48,045 nt of DNA, taken from CAYYJR01 sp964472305. Lineage in GTDB: Bacteria > Armatimonadota > Hebobacteria > CAIYQO01. The translations under genes were made by a program, and so were the position numbers. Below, one piece after another: positions 34,710 through 42,766 of this stretch; positions within the stretch are counted from its first letter, which is position 1; each line of letters opens with the position of its first letter. Under the pieces are notes generated by a model. The model did not search any database. It was not told the DNA's origin and worked only from the letters and a program-made list of their open reading frames with translations. The stretch is taken from the NCBI GenBank assembly GCA_964472305.1, contig CAYYJR010000027.1, forward strand, positions 1 through 48,045, written 5' to 3'.

Positions 34710-36473
34710 ATGTCTGACACTCTTGCACGATATCTCACTGTCGATTACTCCATCCCCACGCGGGAGCGGAGTTGGTTTTTGTATGGCGTCGGGTTGGAAA
34801 ACCTGGGCAAGGACGGCAAGCCGGTTGAGCACGACGTGCCGACGCCGGGGCCGGATGAGTTGCTGGTGCGCTGCGATGCCAACGGATTGTGCTTCAGCGA
34901 TACCAAAATCATCAACCAGGGCGGCGAGCATGTGCGCATCAAGCGCGACATCGCCAAAGAGCCGGTGATCATGGGGCACGAGTCGGTGATCACCGTGGTG
35001 CAGGTCGGCGCGAACCTGACCGGCCAATATCGGGTGGGCCAGCGTTTCGTGGTGCAGGCGGATGTCTATCACAAGGGTGTCAATAAGGCGTACGGCTACG
35101 CGTTGCCCGGCGCGCTGACGCAATACGAGGTGATCGGCGAGGAGATTCTCAACGGCGACGACGGGTGCTATCTCATCCCCATCTCCGACCAGACCGGCTA
35201 CGCGCAGGCCGCGCTCACCGAACCATGGGCGTGCGTGGTGCACTCGTATACGCTCTCCTTTCGCCAGGGGGTGAAGGCGGGCGGCGTATGCCTGATGATC
35301 GGCGGCGATGGCGCGAATGCGCTCACCCTGGGCAGTACCTTCGCCGACGCCGTGCCCGCGCGCATCGTGGCTGCCCACCTGCCCGACGTGTTACTGGCGG
35401 CGGTCAAGGCGACGGGCGCGGAAGTGATCGAAGTGGAGTGCTCAATCTGCGATGGCGGCATCGACCGCTTCGTGGAGCAGCACACCGACGGCAACGGTTT
35501 CGACGACGTGATCGTCTGCGGCAAGATCGACCCGGAGTGTCTGGAGCGCGTGGCGGCGAAGCTGGCGCGCAACGGGGTGTTGAACGTGGTGTGCGATCAG
35601 CCTCTCGCACAGCCGTTGTCCATCGACGTGGGCCGCGTGCATTATGAATACTGGTACTACTGCGGCAATCCCGGTCCCGACATCAGCGCGTCATACGGCG
35701 TACACCGGCAAGTCACCGACCTCAAGCCGGGCGGCTCGGTGTGGTTCCTGGGCGCCGGCGGGCCGATGGGCCAGATGCACGTACAGCGCGCCTGCGAGAT
35801 GCCCAACGGCCCGTCGCTCATCGTGGCGACCGATATCGATCCAAACCGGTTGCAGGAGTTGCGCGACCGCTTCATCCCCGCCGCCGAGTCGCACGGGCGC
35901 ACGCTGGTCGTGCTGAATCCCAACGACTTTGCCGAGGGTGAATTCGAGCGGCGCTTGTGCGAACTGTCCAGCGGTTGCGGTTTCGACGACGTGGTGGCGC
36001 TGGTGCCGGTGCCCGCGCTGGTGGAACAGGCGGCGGCGCACTGCGCCTACGGCGGCATGGTAAATATCTTCGCCGGGCTCGCGCGCGGTACCAAGTGCAT
36101 GCTTAAGCTGGAAGACATTTACCTGCGCAACATCCGCTGGATCGGCAGTTCCGGCTCGATGATTTCCGACATGCAGGAGACGTTGCGGCTGGCGGAAACC
36201 GGCGAACTGCTCACCGCCAACGCGGTGGCGGCCATCGGCGGCTTCAATGCAGTCTACCACGGCCTGGAACTGGTGAAGGGACAGGCGGTGGCCGGCAAGA
36301 TCGTCATCTACCAGCAGATCGAAGACCTGCCCATCACCCTGCTCTCCGAATTGAAGGACGTGCTGCCCACCGTCGCCGCCCAACTCCGCGACGGCAAATA
36401 CTGGACGCGCGAGGCGGAAAACGAACTGCTGCGTCTCAAGCTGCACTTGCCGGAAGCGGTCGGCGCGAAGTAG
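34710..36473 (+). CDS. SorE-like zinc-dependent alcohol dehydrogenase, extended
   Basis: A 587-residue medium-chain dehydrogenase-type protein. The N-terminal catalytic domain has LCFSDTKIINQGGEH and IMGHESVITVV, giving Cys and His-Glu zinc ligands, then GQRFVVQAD; this pattern is closest to L-sorbose-1-phosphate reductase (SorE) as I remember it. A Rossmann region contains WFLGAGGPMGQMHV. At nearly 590 residues it is much longer than SorE (about 410), with extra sequence between the two domains. AAGGAAC precedes the ATG. With the aldolase upstream it probably oxidises or reduces a sugar phosphate; the exact substrate is unknown. Confidence 0.8.
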   Translation: MSDTLARYLTVDYSIPTRERSWFLYGVGLENLGKDGKPVEHDVPTPGPDELLVRCDANGLCFSDTKIINQGGEHVRIKRDIAKEPVIMGHESVITVVQVGANLTGQYRVGQRFVVQADVYHKGVNKAYGYALPGALTQYEVIGEEILNGDDGCYLIPISDQTGYAQAALTEPWACVVHSYTLSFRQGVKAGGVCLMIGGDGANALTLGSTFADAVPARIVAAHLPDVLLAAVKATGAEVIEVECSICDGGIDRFVEQHTDGNGFDDVIVCGKIDPECLERVAAKLARNGVLNVVCDQPLAQPLSIDVGRVHYEYWYYCGNPGPDISASYGVHRQVTDLKPGGSVWFLGAGGPMGQMHVQRACEMPNGPSLIVATDIDPNRLQELRDRFIPAAESHGRTLVVLNPNDFAEGEFERRLCELSSGCGFDDVVALVPVPALVEQAAAHCAYGGMVNIFAGLARGTKCMLKLEDIYLRNIRWIGSSGSMISDMQETLRLAETGELLTANAVAAIGGFNAVYHGLELVKGQAVAGKIVIYQQIEDLPITLLSELKDVLPTVAAQLRDGKYWTREAENELLRLKLHLPEAVGAK

Positions 36474-36500
36474 TGATGATTGAACCAAGATAGCACGGTG

Positions 36501-36520
36501 GCGCGGAGACATGACCGCGC
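36501..36520. terminator. Small hairpin between convergent genes
   Basis: GCGCGG (36501-36506) and CCGCGC (36515-36520) with an 8-base loop, between the SorE-like gene (+) and nfnB (-). No T-run. Confidence 0.3.
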
Positions 36521-36569
36521 TGTATGCCGCTGTGCCCGTCACGATATGTCGAGACTCGTCTTCCGATTG

Positions 36570-37982
36570 CTATCCCCGTAAGTAGGCGTCGATCGCTTTC
36601 GCCGCGCACTTGCCGTCGCCCATGGCGAGGATGACGGTCGCGGCGCCGCGAACGATGTCGCCGCCGGCGAAGATGCCGGGGATGCTGGTCATGCCGTGGT
36701 CATCCACCACGATGTTGCCCCACTTGTTCAGCGTAAGGTCGGGTGCGGTGGCGGTGAGCAGTGGATTGGCGCGGGTGCCGACGGCGACCACCACGATGTC
36801 GCACGGGATGACGAATTCCGAACCGGCGATGGGCACCGGGCGGCGACGGCCGGAGGCGTCGGGTTCGCCCAATGCCATGCGCGTGCATTGCAGGCCGGTC
36901 ACCCAGCCCTCCGCGTTACCCTGCACTTCCAGCGGGGCGACCAGCAGTTCGAAAATGATGCCTTCCTGTTCGGCGTGATGCACCTCTTCCACGCGGGCTG
37001 GCATTTCCGCTTTCCCGCGGCGATAGGCGATCACCGCCTGGTCGGCGCCCAGCCGCTTGGCGGTGCGCACGGCGTCCATCGCCACGTTGCCGCCGCCGAC
37101 CACCACCACGCGCTTGCCCTTCAGTACCGGCGTATCCACCTCGGGGAAGGCGTACGCAGCCATCAGGTTGACGCGGGTCAGGTATTCGTTGGCGGAATAG
37201 ACGCCTTTCAGGTTTTCGCCGGACACGCCCATAAACACCGGCAGACCGGCGCCGTTGGCGATGAAGACGGCATCAAAGCGCGCGCGCAACTCAGCCAGTG
37301 TGTAGGTCTTGCCGATGATCACGTTGCACTCGATCTTCACCCCCTGCTGTTGCAGGCGCTCGACCTCGTGGCGCACGATCTCCTTGGGCAGGCGGAACTC
37401 GGGGATGCCGTAGACCAGCACGCCGCCCGGGGTGTGGAACGCCTCGTAGATAATCACTTCGTGTCCCAGCTTCACCAATTCGCCCGCGGCGGTCAGGCCG
37501 GCCGGGCCGGAGCCGACCACCGCCACCCGCTTGCCGGTCGGTGCGGACGGTGTCGTCGGAAGCACATCACCGTGCTCGCGCGCCCAATCCGCCACGAAGC
37601 GCTCCAGGTAGCCCACCGCCACCGGCGCGCCCTTGATGCCGCGAATGCATAACTCCTCGCATTGCGTCTCCTGCGGACACACGCGTCCCGTCACCGCCGG
37701 CAATGCGTTGTCGCCCAGCAACGACGCGGCGGCGCCAGGCAGGTCGCCGTCGGCCAGCAGGTTGATGAAACGGGGAATATCCACCAGCACCGGACAGCCG
37801 TTGATGCATTTCGCCGACTTGCATTGCAGACAGCGGCGCGCCTCCAGCAGTGCGAGTTGTTCGGTGAAACCCAGGTTGACCTCGCTGAAGTTGCGGCGTC
37901 GCGCCTCGGGGTTTTGTTCCGGCATCGGCTGCCGGTCGATAGCCATCCGCTCTTTGGCGGAAAGATGCTCATTCACAGTCAT
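36570..37982 (-). CDS. nfnB: NADH-dependent ferredoxin:NADP+ oxidoreductase, large subunit (NfnB / glutamate synthase small-subunit-like)
   Basis: A 470-residue flavoprotein of the GltD/NfnB family. The N-terminal Cys clusters CLQCKSAKCINGCPV (about 51-65) and VCPQETQCEELCIRG bind two [4Fe-4S] clusters. An FAD site VAVVGSGPAGLTAAGEL (about 150) and a second dinucleotide fold VVVVGGGNVAMDAVRTAKR (about 291) follow, then FAGGDIVRGAATV. Without a GltB partner and with the NfnA-type gene beside it, the likely complex is NfnAB. That complex couples NADPH, NADH and ferredoxin by flavin bifurcation, a sign of anaerobic or ferredoxin-based metabolism. A plain glutamate synthase subunit is the alternative. 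Confidence 0.87.
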   Translation of the reverse strand: MTVNEHLSAKERMAIDRQPMPEQNPEARRRNFSEVNLGFTEQLALLEARRCLQCKSAKCINGCPVLVDIPRFINLLADGDLPGAAASLLGDNALPAVTGRVCPQETQCEELCIRGIKGAPVAVGYLERFVADWAREHGDVLPTTPSAPTGKRVAVVGSGPAGLTAAGELVKLGHEVIIYEAFHTPGGVLVYGIPEFRLPKEIVRHEVERLQQQGVKIECNVIIGKTYTLAELRARFDAVFIANGAGLPVFMGVSGENLKGVYSANEYLTRVNLMAAYAFPEVDTPVLKGKRVVVVGGGNVAMDAVRTAKRLGADQAVIAYRRGKAEMPARVEEVHHAEQEGIIFELLVAPLEVQGNAEGWVTGLQCTRMALGEPDASGRRRPVPIAGSEFVIPCDIVVVAVGTRANPLLTATAPDLTLNKWGNIVVDDHGMTSIPGIFAGGDIVRGAATVILAMGDGKCAAKAIDAYLRG

Positions 37983-38030
37983 GATGGATCCTTATGCGAA
38001 AATATCATAGCATCAACGGGACGCTGCCGC

Positions 38031-38867
38031 TTACTTCAGCCCAAGACGACACTGTTCGTCGTGGCGGGCCAGTGCATCTGCCTCGAAGACGCGGTAGGTG
38101 CCCAGGCGGTCGCGCAGTTCGTTGAAATCAACCTGGTGGGCGTCGAATTCGGGGCCGTCGACGCAGGCGAATTTTGTTTCGCCGTTTACGGTGACGCGAC
38201 AGCCGCCGCACATGCCGGTGCCGTCGATCATCACCGGATTCAGTGAGACAATGGTGTGCACGCCGCCGGGGCGGGTCATCTCCGCGACCGCGCGCATCAT
38301 CGGCACCGGGCCGACCGCATAGACCGCGTCCACCGGCTCAGCATCCAGCACGTCCTGCAGCGCCTGCGTCACGAAGCCATGACGCCCGTAGCTGCCGTCG
38401 TCGGTGCAGACGATCACCCGGCCCAGCGCCGCCAGTTCGTGTTCATAAATCACCCAGTCCTTCGAACGCCCGCCGATGATGTTGGTCACGCGCACGCCCA
38501 ACCGCTGCAGTCCCTGTGCGATCGGGTGTACCACCGCCGTGCCCACGCCACCGCCCACGCACACGGCGTGGCCGGTCTCAATCAACTCGGTATCGCGGCC
38601 CAGCGGTCCGGCGATATCCTGGATCACCTCGTCCGGTTGCAGCGCGACCAGTTCGCGCGTGCTCTTGCCCACTGCCTGAATGACCAGCGTGATGGTGCCG
38701 GCGGCGGGATCGGCGTCGGCGATGGTGAGTGGTATGCGCTCGGCACGCGGCCCTTTATGGACAATGACGAACTGCCCCGGCCGGCGAATCTCCGCGATGC
38801 GGGGAGCGGAGACGATGAGGCGCGTGACGTTGGGTGCCAGCAAGGTGCTGGAAATCACTTTGTGCAT
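38031..38867 (-). CDS. nfnA: NADH-dependent ferredoxin:NADP+ oxidoreductase, small subunit (NfnA)
   Basis: A 278-residue sulfide/dihydroorotate dehydrogenase-like FAD/NAD-binding protein. It has the flavin domain (RPGQFVIVHKGP, RIPLTIADAD), the NAD site AVCVGGGVGTAVVHPIA (about 101-117), VYAVGPVPMM, and a C-terminal [2Fe-2S] region DGTGMCGGCRV...FACVDGPEFD. The order nfnA-nfnB with a 48-base gap is the usual one for NfnAB (also called SudBA). GAGGA lies about 6 bases before the ATG, and a good promoter is at 38948-38976. The pyrimidine enzyme PyrK is related, but it is smaller and pairs with PyrD, which is absent here. Confidence 0.88.
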   Translation of the reverse strand: MHKVISSTLLAPNVTRLIVSAPRIAEIRRPGQFVIVHKGPRAERIPLTIADADPAAGTITLVIQAVGKSTRELVALQPDEVIQDIAGPLGRDTELIETGHAVCVGGGVGTAVVHPIAQGLQRLGVRVTNIIGGRSKDWVIYEHELAALGRVIVCTDDGSYGRHGFVTQALQDVLDAEPVDAVYAVGPVPMMRAVAEMTRPGGVHTIVSLNPVMIDGTGMCGGCRVTVNGETKFACVDGPEFDAHQVDFNELRDRLGTYRVFEADALARHDEQCRLGLK

Positions 38868-38947
38868 GGGAATCCTCGATATTGTTGTTCTCGGTTGCGC
38901 CGGTCGTCGCCGTGGCGACCGGTTGTCGCAGCATCAGGTTCGTCCGT

Positions 38948-38976
38948 ATTATCCGACAAAACCTATCAGAGTTCAA
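38948..38976 (-). promoter_or_regulatory. Promoter of nfnAB
   Basis: On the minus strand TTGAAC (38971-38976) and GATAAT (38948-38953) are 17 bases apart, the same -10 form as in the tetR promoter. The leader to the nfnA ATG is about 75 bases and includes the hairpin CCGGTCG...CGACCGG near 38900-38925. Confidence 0.7.
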
Positions 38977-39003
38977 TAGAATGGCGGTGCATGCAACTCG
39001 TAT

Positions 39004-39046
39004 GGAAAAAACCTCGAAAAATGGCGTGAGCCATCTTCCGAGGTTT
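39004..39046 (-). terminator. Intrinsic terminator of the tRNA-Ala unit
   Basis: On the minus strand AAACCTCG-GAAGATGGC pairs with GCCATTTTT-CGAGGTTT around loop TCAC, about 17 pairs including two G-T, and a run of T follows. It lies about 18 bases past the tRNA 3' end and separates it from nfnA. Confidence 0.9.
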
Positions 39047-39063
39047 CCCTATCGCGTCATCTT

Positions 39064-39137
39064 TGGTGGAGCCAGGCGGACTCGAACCGCCGACTGGTCC
39101 GTGCGAGGGACCCGTTATCCCGCTTAACTATGGCCCC
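39064..39137 (-). tRNA. tRNA-Ala (anticodon CGC)
   Basis: A 74-base cloverleaf on the minus strand. The acceptor GGGGCCA pairs with TGGCTCC and includes the G3-U70 pair that marks alanine tRNAs. The D stem is GTTA/TAAC, the anticodon stem GGTCC/GGACC has loop CTCGCAC (anticodon CGC for GCG codons), the variable loop is AGTC, and the T stem GGCGG/CCGCC has loop TTCGAGT. Discriminator A and CCA are encoded. Own promoter and terminator flank it. Confidence 0.95.
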
Positions 39138-39149
39138 GAAGCCGCAGAG

Positions 39150-39178
39150 AGTATAGCAAACCTGCTATCGGGTGTCAA
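39150..39178 (-). promoter_or_regulatory. Promoter of tRNA-Ala
   Basis: On the minus strand TTGACA (39173-39178) and TATACT (39150-39155) are exactly 17 bases apart. The start would be near 39143, about six bases ahead of the mature tRNA 5' end. Confidence 0.9.
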
Positions 39179-39260
39179 TGAAGTATGCCAGGAAAGATGA
39201 CGTGTCATGAGGGAAAAATTTCCCGGTCCGCGGTTGCTGTTCCTTCCGGGCGGAATACGC

Positions 39261-39540
39261 TAGAATGAGGTGAGACCGCTGCAACGGGAGGGAGTCGTTT
39301 GACATCGCGTGAGCGCGTAAAGGGCGCGCGGGTTCTGGTATCTCTGCTCGTAGGCCCATCGGTCTGGCAGTGCACACCCGCCGAAAGAGAATCGCTTCCG
39401 GCGGGTGCGGGAGAGGAACGGCGTTCCGCGGCGGGGACGTGCGAAGATCCCACGGCATCCGGGCCGTTCCAGGGGGTCCGGTGCGCCCGAACGCTGCAGC
39501 GAGCGACCGCGTAAATGAAAAGCGGGCGCACACACGCCCG
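39261..39540 (+). ncRNA. Candidate structured RNA or long leader, class unknown
   Basis: A gene-free GC-rich stretch. A -10-like TAGAAT is at 39261-39266. GCTGCA-A-CGGG (39278-39288) pairs with CCCG-AACGC-TGCAGC (39486-39500), closing a 223-base domain. Inside are two strong hairpins: CACCCGCCG (39375-39383) with CGGCGGGTG (39399-39407), and GGAACGGC (39415-39422) with GCCGTTCC (39463-39470). A further stem CGGGCG/CGCCCG (39523-39528 and 39535-39540) could end it. I do not recognise RNase P, tmRNA, SRP, 6S RNA or a riboswitch. It may be a small RNA or the leader of the permease gene. Confidence 0.4.
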
Positions 39541-39689
39541 ACAGGTAGGATTCTGGTGTAAAAGGGGGAAGATAAAGAAGGTACGTAAATTATCCGGCTT
39601 GCTCTTCCCACTGTCAAGCCCCACGACGGTGTCGAACCCGGGAGAGTCGGAGTATGCGTTGTTGCCAGCGTTGAAGTAAAGGAGCGGGA

Positions 39690-40811
39690 GTGAAACTCCT
39701 CGATCGGTATATTATCAGCTCAATCGCCGCCGCATTTCTCTTCGGCATCGCCATGTTCATGGGACTGCTGATGGCCATGGACCTGATGCGGCAACTCGTT
39801 GAGTTGATCGCGGAAAAGGGCGTGCCTGCCGGCACCGCGTTGACCATCTTTGCGTATCGCATCCCCAGTATGCTGGCTTACGCCTTCCCCATGAGCGTGC
39901 TGCTTAGCATTCTGCTGGTGTTCAACCGCATGTCATCCGAAAGCGAGATGGTGGCCATACGCGCGGCGGGTGCGAGCTTCCTGCGCATCACGTTGCCCAC
40001 GCTGGGCTTCGCGCTGGTGATCACCGGGGCAACCTTCATCATCTCCGACATCTTTGCTCCCTTCGCCAGTCATCGCGCCGCGGAGTTGACGAAAGCCGCG
40101 GTCGCGAAGATCCGGGATACCGAGCCGATCGCCTATTTGCATCAGGAGCAACAACAGATTGCCTATGTCGTGGTTGCGAACAACCTCGATATCAAGCGGC
40201 AACGCATGTATGATGTGTCGCTGTCGCTATACAGCAGCGGTGAACCGTACTTCGTGATCTACGCCGATTGGGCCGATTGGAAGGCGCGGGAAGGCCGATG
40301 GATCTTCCATGCTCCCACCGGCCGCATGATTGGTCGCCAGGTGGCGGGAGGCATCAGCATCACGCCGAATGCGCCGGATTCCACCCTGGATTTGGAAGCG
40401 TTCGTGCTGCGGTTACGGGAAAGTCCGTTCGACCTGGCGGCCGGAAAGAAGAAACCGGAGGAGTATTCCTCGCGCGAGCTACGCGACTACCTCGCGCATA
40501 TGCGCCAACTCGGCATCGACCGGCGCACGGTGGGCGAGTGGCAGATGGGGCTGGCGCAGCGCTTTTCCGTGCCGTTTTCCTGCCTGGTCTTCGCACTCAT
40601 CGGCGCGCCGTTGGGGCTGCGTCACCACCGCACCAGTTCCGCCATCGGTCTCGGTATCAGCCTGCTGGTCATCTTCGGTTACTATTCGTTTTCCGTCTAC
40701 ATGAACACATTCGGTGAAAATGGCCGCATGCCCGCTGAATTGGCTGCATGGCTGCCCAATATTGTCGGCGCCGTGCTGGGCGCCGTGTTGATCTATCGGG
40801 CGAATAAGTAA
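39690..40811 (+). CDS. LptF/LptG family permease
   Basis: A 373-residue inner-membrane permease of the LPS export machine (LptB2FG), which lifts LPS from the inner membrane to the periplasmic bridge. It starts MKLLDRYIISSIAAAFLFG. Helices 1-3 lie in the first 130 residues with YRIPSMLAYAFPMSVLLS and NRMSSESEMVAIRAAGAS (coupling region). A periplasmic beta-jellyroll covers about 140-270 and three helices follow, containing PFSCLVFALIGAPLGLR and a C-terminal YRANK. The start is GTG at 39690 with AAAGGAG upstream. The partner permease is not in the window. This is the best evidence for an outer membrane with LPS. Confidence 0.93.
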   Translation: MKLLDRYIISSIAAAFLFGIAMFMGLLMAMDLMRQLVELIAEKGVPAGTALTIFAYRIPSMLAYAFPMSVLLSILLVFNRMSSESEMVAIRAAGASFLRITLPTLGFALVITGATFIISDIFAPFASHRAAELTKAAVAKIRDTEPIAYLHQEQQQIAYVVVANNLDIKRQRMYDVSLSLYSSGEPYFVIYADWADWKAREGRWIFHAPTGRMIGRQVAGGISITPNAPDSTLDLEAFVLRLRESPFDLAAGKKKPEEYSSRELRDYLAHMRQLGIDRRTVGEWQMGLAQRFSVPFSCLVFALIGAPLGLRHHRTSSAIGLGISLLVIFGYYSFSVYMNTFGENGRMPAELAAWLPNIVGAVLGAVLIYRANK

Positions 40812-40840
40812 GGCACAACTCCTGGGTGAGAGGAATTCGC

Positions 40841-41155
40841 ATGGACCGTTATGAAAATGTCACTGTCGTGAAGCACGCAAACATTTATTTTCAGGGCAGC
40901 GTGACCAGCCGCACCCTGCTCTTTGCCAATGGCGAGAAGAAGACGCTGGGCATCATGCTGCCCGGCGAATATGAATTCGGCGTCGGTGAGCAAGAGATTA
41001 TGGAGATTCTCGCCGGCTCGCTGGACGTGTTGCTGCCGGGCAGTGACGTATGGCAACCGATCGCCGGCGGGCAGGTGTTCACGGTGCCGGCGCAGTCGAA
41101 ATTTCGCTTAAAGGTGCATGAGATCACCGATTATTGCTGCTCCTATGTACCGTGA
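40841..41155 (+). CDS. ppnP: Pyrimidine/purine nucleoside phosphorylase
   Basis: A 104-residue cupin-fold protein of the YaiE/PpnP (DUF1255) family, which phosphorolyses many nucleosides to the base and ribose 1-phosphate. Family blocks are ANIYFQGSVTSRTLLF, KKTLGIMLPGEYEFG, LAGSLDVLLPG and FTVPAQSKFRLKV. It is about 10 residues longer than the E. coli protein. GAGAGGA lies about 6 bases before the ATG. It follows the permease by 29 bases and precedes aspA by 8 bases, so the three may be co-transcribed. Confidence 0.92.
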   Translation: MDRYENVTVVKHANIYFQGSVTSRTLLFANGEKKTLGIMLPGEYEFGVGEQEIMEILAGSLDVLLPGSDVWQPIAGGQVFTVPAQSKFRLKVHEITDYCCSYVP

Positions 41156-41163
41156 GGGAAACG

Positions 41164-42591
41164 ATGGCAACCCGCACCGAACACGACCTCCTCGGCGCGC
41201 GCGAGGTGCCGGCGAAGGCGTATTACGGCATCCACACGCTGCGTGCGTCGGAAAATTTCCCGCTGCTGGGTCAACCGCTGCATCCGGAGCTGATCGCCGC
41301 GCTGGCCCAGGTGAAGGCGGCATGTGCGCGCGCCAATCTGCGTGCCGGGCGGATGGAGGCGCGGGTGGCGGAGGCTATTATTCGCGCGGCGGACGAGGTG
41401 GCGGCGGGTGCGCTGCGCGACCAGTTCCTCACCGATGCGCTGCAAGGCGGTGCCGGCACCAGCGCCAACATGAATGTAAACGAGGTGCTGGCCAACCGCG
41501 CGCTGGAACTGCTGGGCGAGTCGAAGGGGCGCTACGATATCATCGATCCGCTGGACCAGGTGAACCGCGAACAATCCACCAACGACGTCTTTCCCACCGC
41601 GGTGCGCGTGGCGGCGCTGCGCCTGTTGCTGCCGGTCATTGAGGCCTTCGCCGAACTGCAAGCGGCGTTGCAGGAAAAGGAACAGACCTACGCGGCAACG
41701 CTGGCGCTGGGACGCACCGAGATGCAGGATGCCGTGCCTATCACCTGGGGTCAGCGCTTTGCGGCGTGGGCGCAGGCGGTGCAGCGCGACTGGTGGCGGC
41801 TGCACGTGGTGGAGGAGAAGCTGCGTCAGGTGAATCTGGGCGGCACCGCGGTGGGCACCGGCCTGAACGCCGATCGCAAATATATCTATGTGGTGGTCGA
41901 TTACCTGCGCCAGGCGACCGGGCTCAACCTGGCCCGCGCGGAGAATCTAATCGACCTTACCCAGAACGCCGATGTCTTCGCCGAGGTGTCCGGTCTGTTG
42001 AAGACCGCCGCCGTCACGCTGGTCAAGATCAGCGCCGACCTGCGCCTGCTCTCCGCCGGCCCGCGCGCCGGCATTCGCGAAGTGGAACTGCCCGAATTGC
42101 AGGCCGGCTCCTCCATTATGCCCGGCAAAGTGAATCCGGTCATTCCCGAGGCTGTGACGCAAGCCGCGTATCAGGTGATGGCGAACGACCTTGCCATCAC
42201 CCTCGCCGCGCAGGCCGGTCAGCTTGAACTGAACGCCTTTCTGCCGCTGGTCGCGCACAACCTGTTGCAATCCCTCGATCTGCTGCACGGCGGCGTGCGC
42301 ATCTTCATCGACAAATGCCTGCGCGACCTGCGCGTGGACGAAACGTGCGCACGCGAATGGCTGGAGCGGAGCTTCGCCCTTGCCACCGCCGTTGCGCCGT
42401 ATCTGGGCTATCATGTCACCAGCGAGGTAGCTCGCGACGCTGCCGCCCGCGGCCTCACCGTGCGCGATGTGCTGCTGGAACGCTGCCTGTTCACCCCGGA
42501 CGAGTTGGCGAAAATTACCGCCGCCTACGAACTCACTACCCCCGGTGTCGCCGGCGAAAAAACCGTGCACAAGCCGGTGGAGACGGAATGA
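41164..42591 (+). CDS. aspA: Aspartate ammonia-lyase
   Basis: Deaminates L-aspartate to fumarate and ammonia; cytosolic homotetramer of the fumarase/aspartase superfamily. The 475-residue protein shows GAREVPAKAYYGIHTLRASENFP near the start, GGAGTSANMNVNEVLANRA, NDVFPTAVR, and the family signature GSSIMPGKVNPVIPE (about 317-331). The sequence TEMQDAVPITWGQ supports aspartase over fumarase. The ATG at 41164 has GAGGG 5 bases upstream. It sits in a run of catabolic genes and may feed fumarate to central metabolism. Confidence 0.95.
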   Translation: MATRTEHDLLGAREVPAKAYYGIHTLRASENFPLLGQPLHPELIAALAQVKAACARANLRAGRMEARVAEAIIRAADEVAAGALRDQFLTDALQGGAGTSANMNVNEVLANRALELLGESKGRYDIIDPLDQVNREQSTNDVFPTAVRVAALRLLLPVIEAFAELQAALQEKEQTYAATLALGRTEMQDAVPITWGQRFAAWAQAVQRDWWRLHVVEEKLRQVNLGGTAVGTGLNADRKYIYVVVDYLRQATGLNLARAENLIDLTQNADVFAEVSGLLKTAAVTLVKISADLRLLSAGPRAGIREVELPELQAGSSIMPGKVNPVIPEAVTQAAYQVMANDLAITLAAQAGQLELNAFLPLVAHNLLQSLDLLHGGVRIFIDKCLRDLRVDETCAREWLERSFALATAVAPYLGYHVTSEVARDAAARGLTVRDVLLERCLFTPDELAKITAAYELTTPGVAGEKTVHKPVETE

Positions 42592-42730
42592 CGCTGCCGC
42601 ACCCCGGCAATTGCGCTGGCCAGGGAGACGCGTCGCGGACACGAGCACGGAATAGGCGTGCCTGCCGTTTATTGCCGGAATGAGCGCTTTCCAGACCAGC
42701 CAACCCGTGACGTTCTCCCCCATTGTGCGG

Positions 42731-42736
42731 TATGAT
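42731..42736 (+). promoter_or_regulatory. -10 element ahead of the M16 protease gene
   Basis: TATGAT with a possible -35 GTGACG 18 bases before it. Transcription from near 42743 excludes the in-frame ATG at 42680 and supports the TTG start at 42767. Confidence 0.45.
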
Positions 42737-42766
42737 GAGGTTAGCATTCTGTATGAGGTAGATGTA

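Noticed and set aside
36570..37982. Calling this gene gltD as part of a glutamate synthase
   Set aside because: No GltB-type gene is adjacent, and the NfnA-type partner is directly upstream, which favours NfnB.
39261..39540. Assignment of the structured element to 6S RNA, RNase P RNA, tmRNA or a T-box
   Set aside because: None of the conserved core motifs of these RNAs was found, so the class is left open.
39165..39624. Overlapping minus-strand frames upstream of the tRNA
   Set aside because: They overlap one another and the tRNA promoter, lack ribosome sites and have no protein-like pattern.
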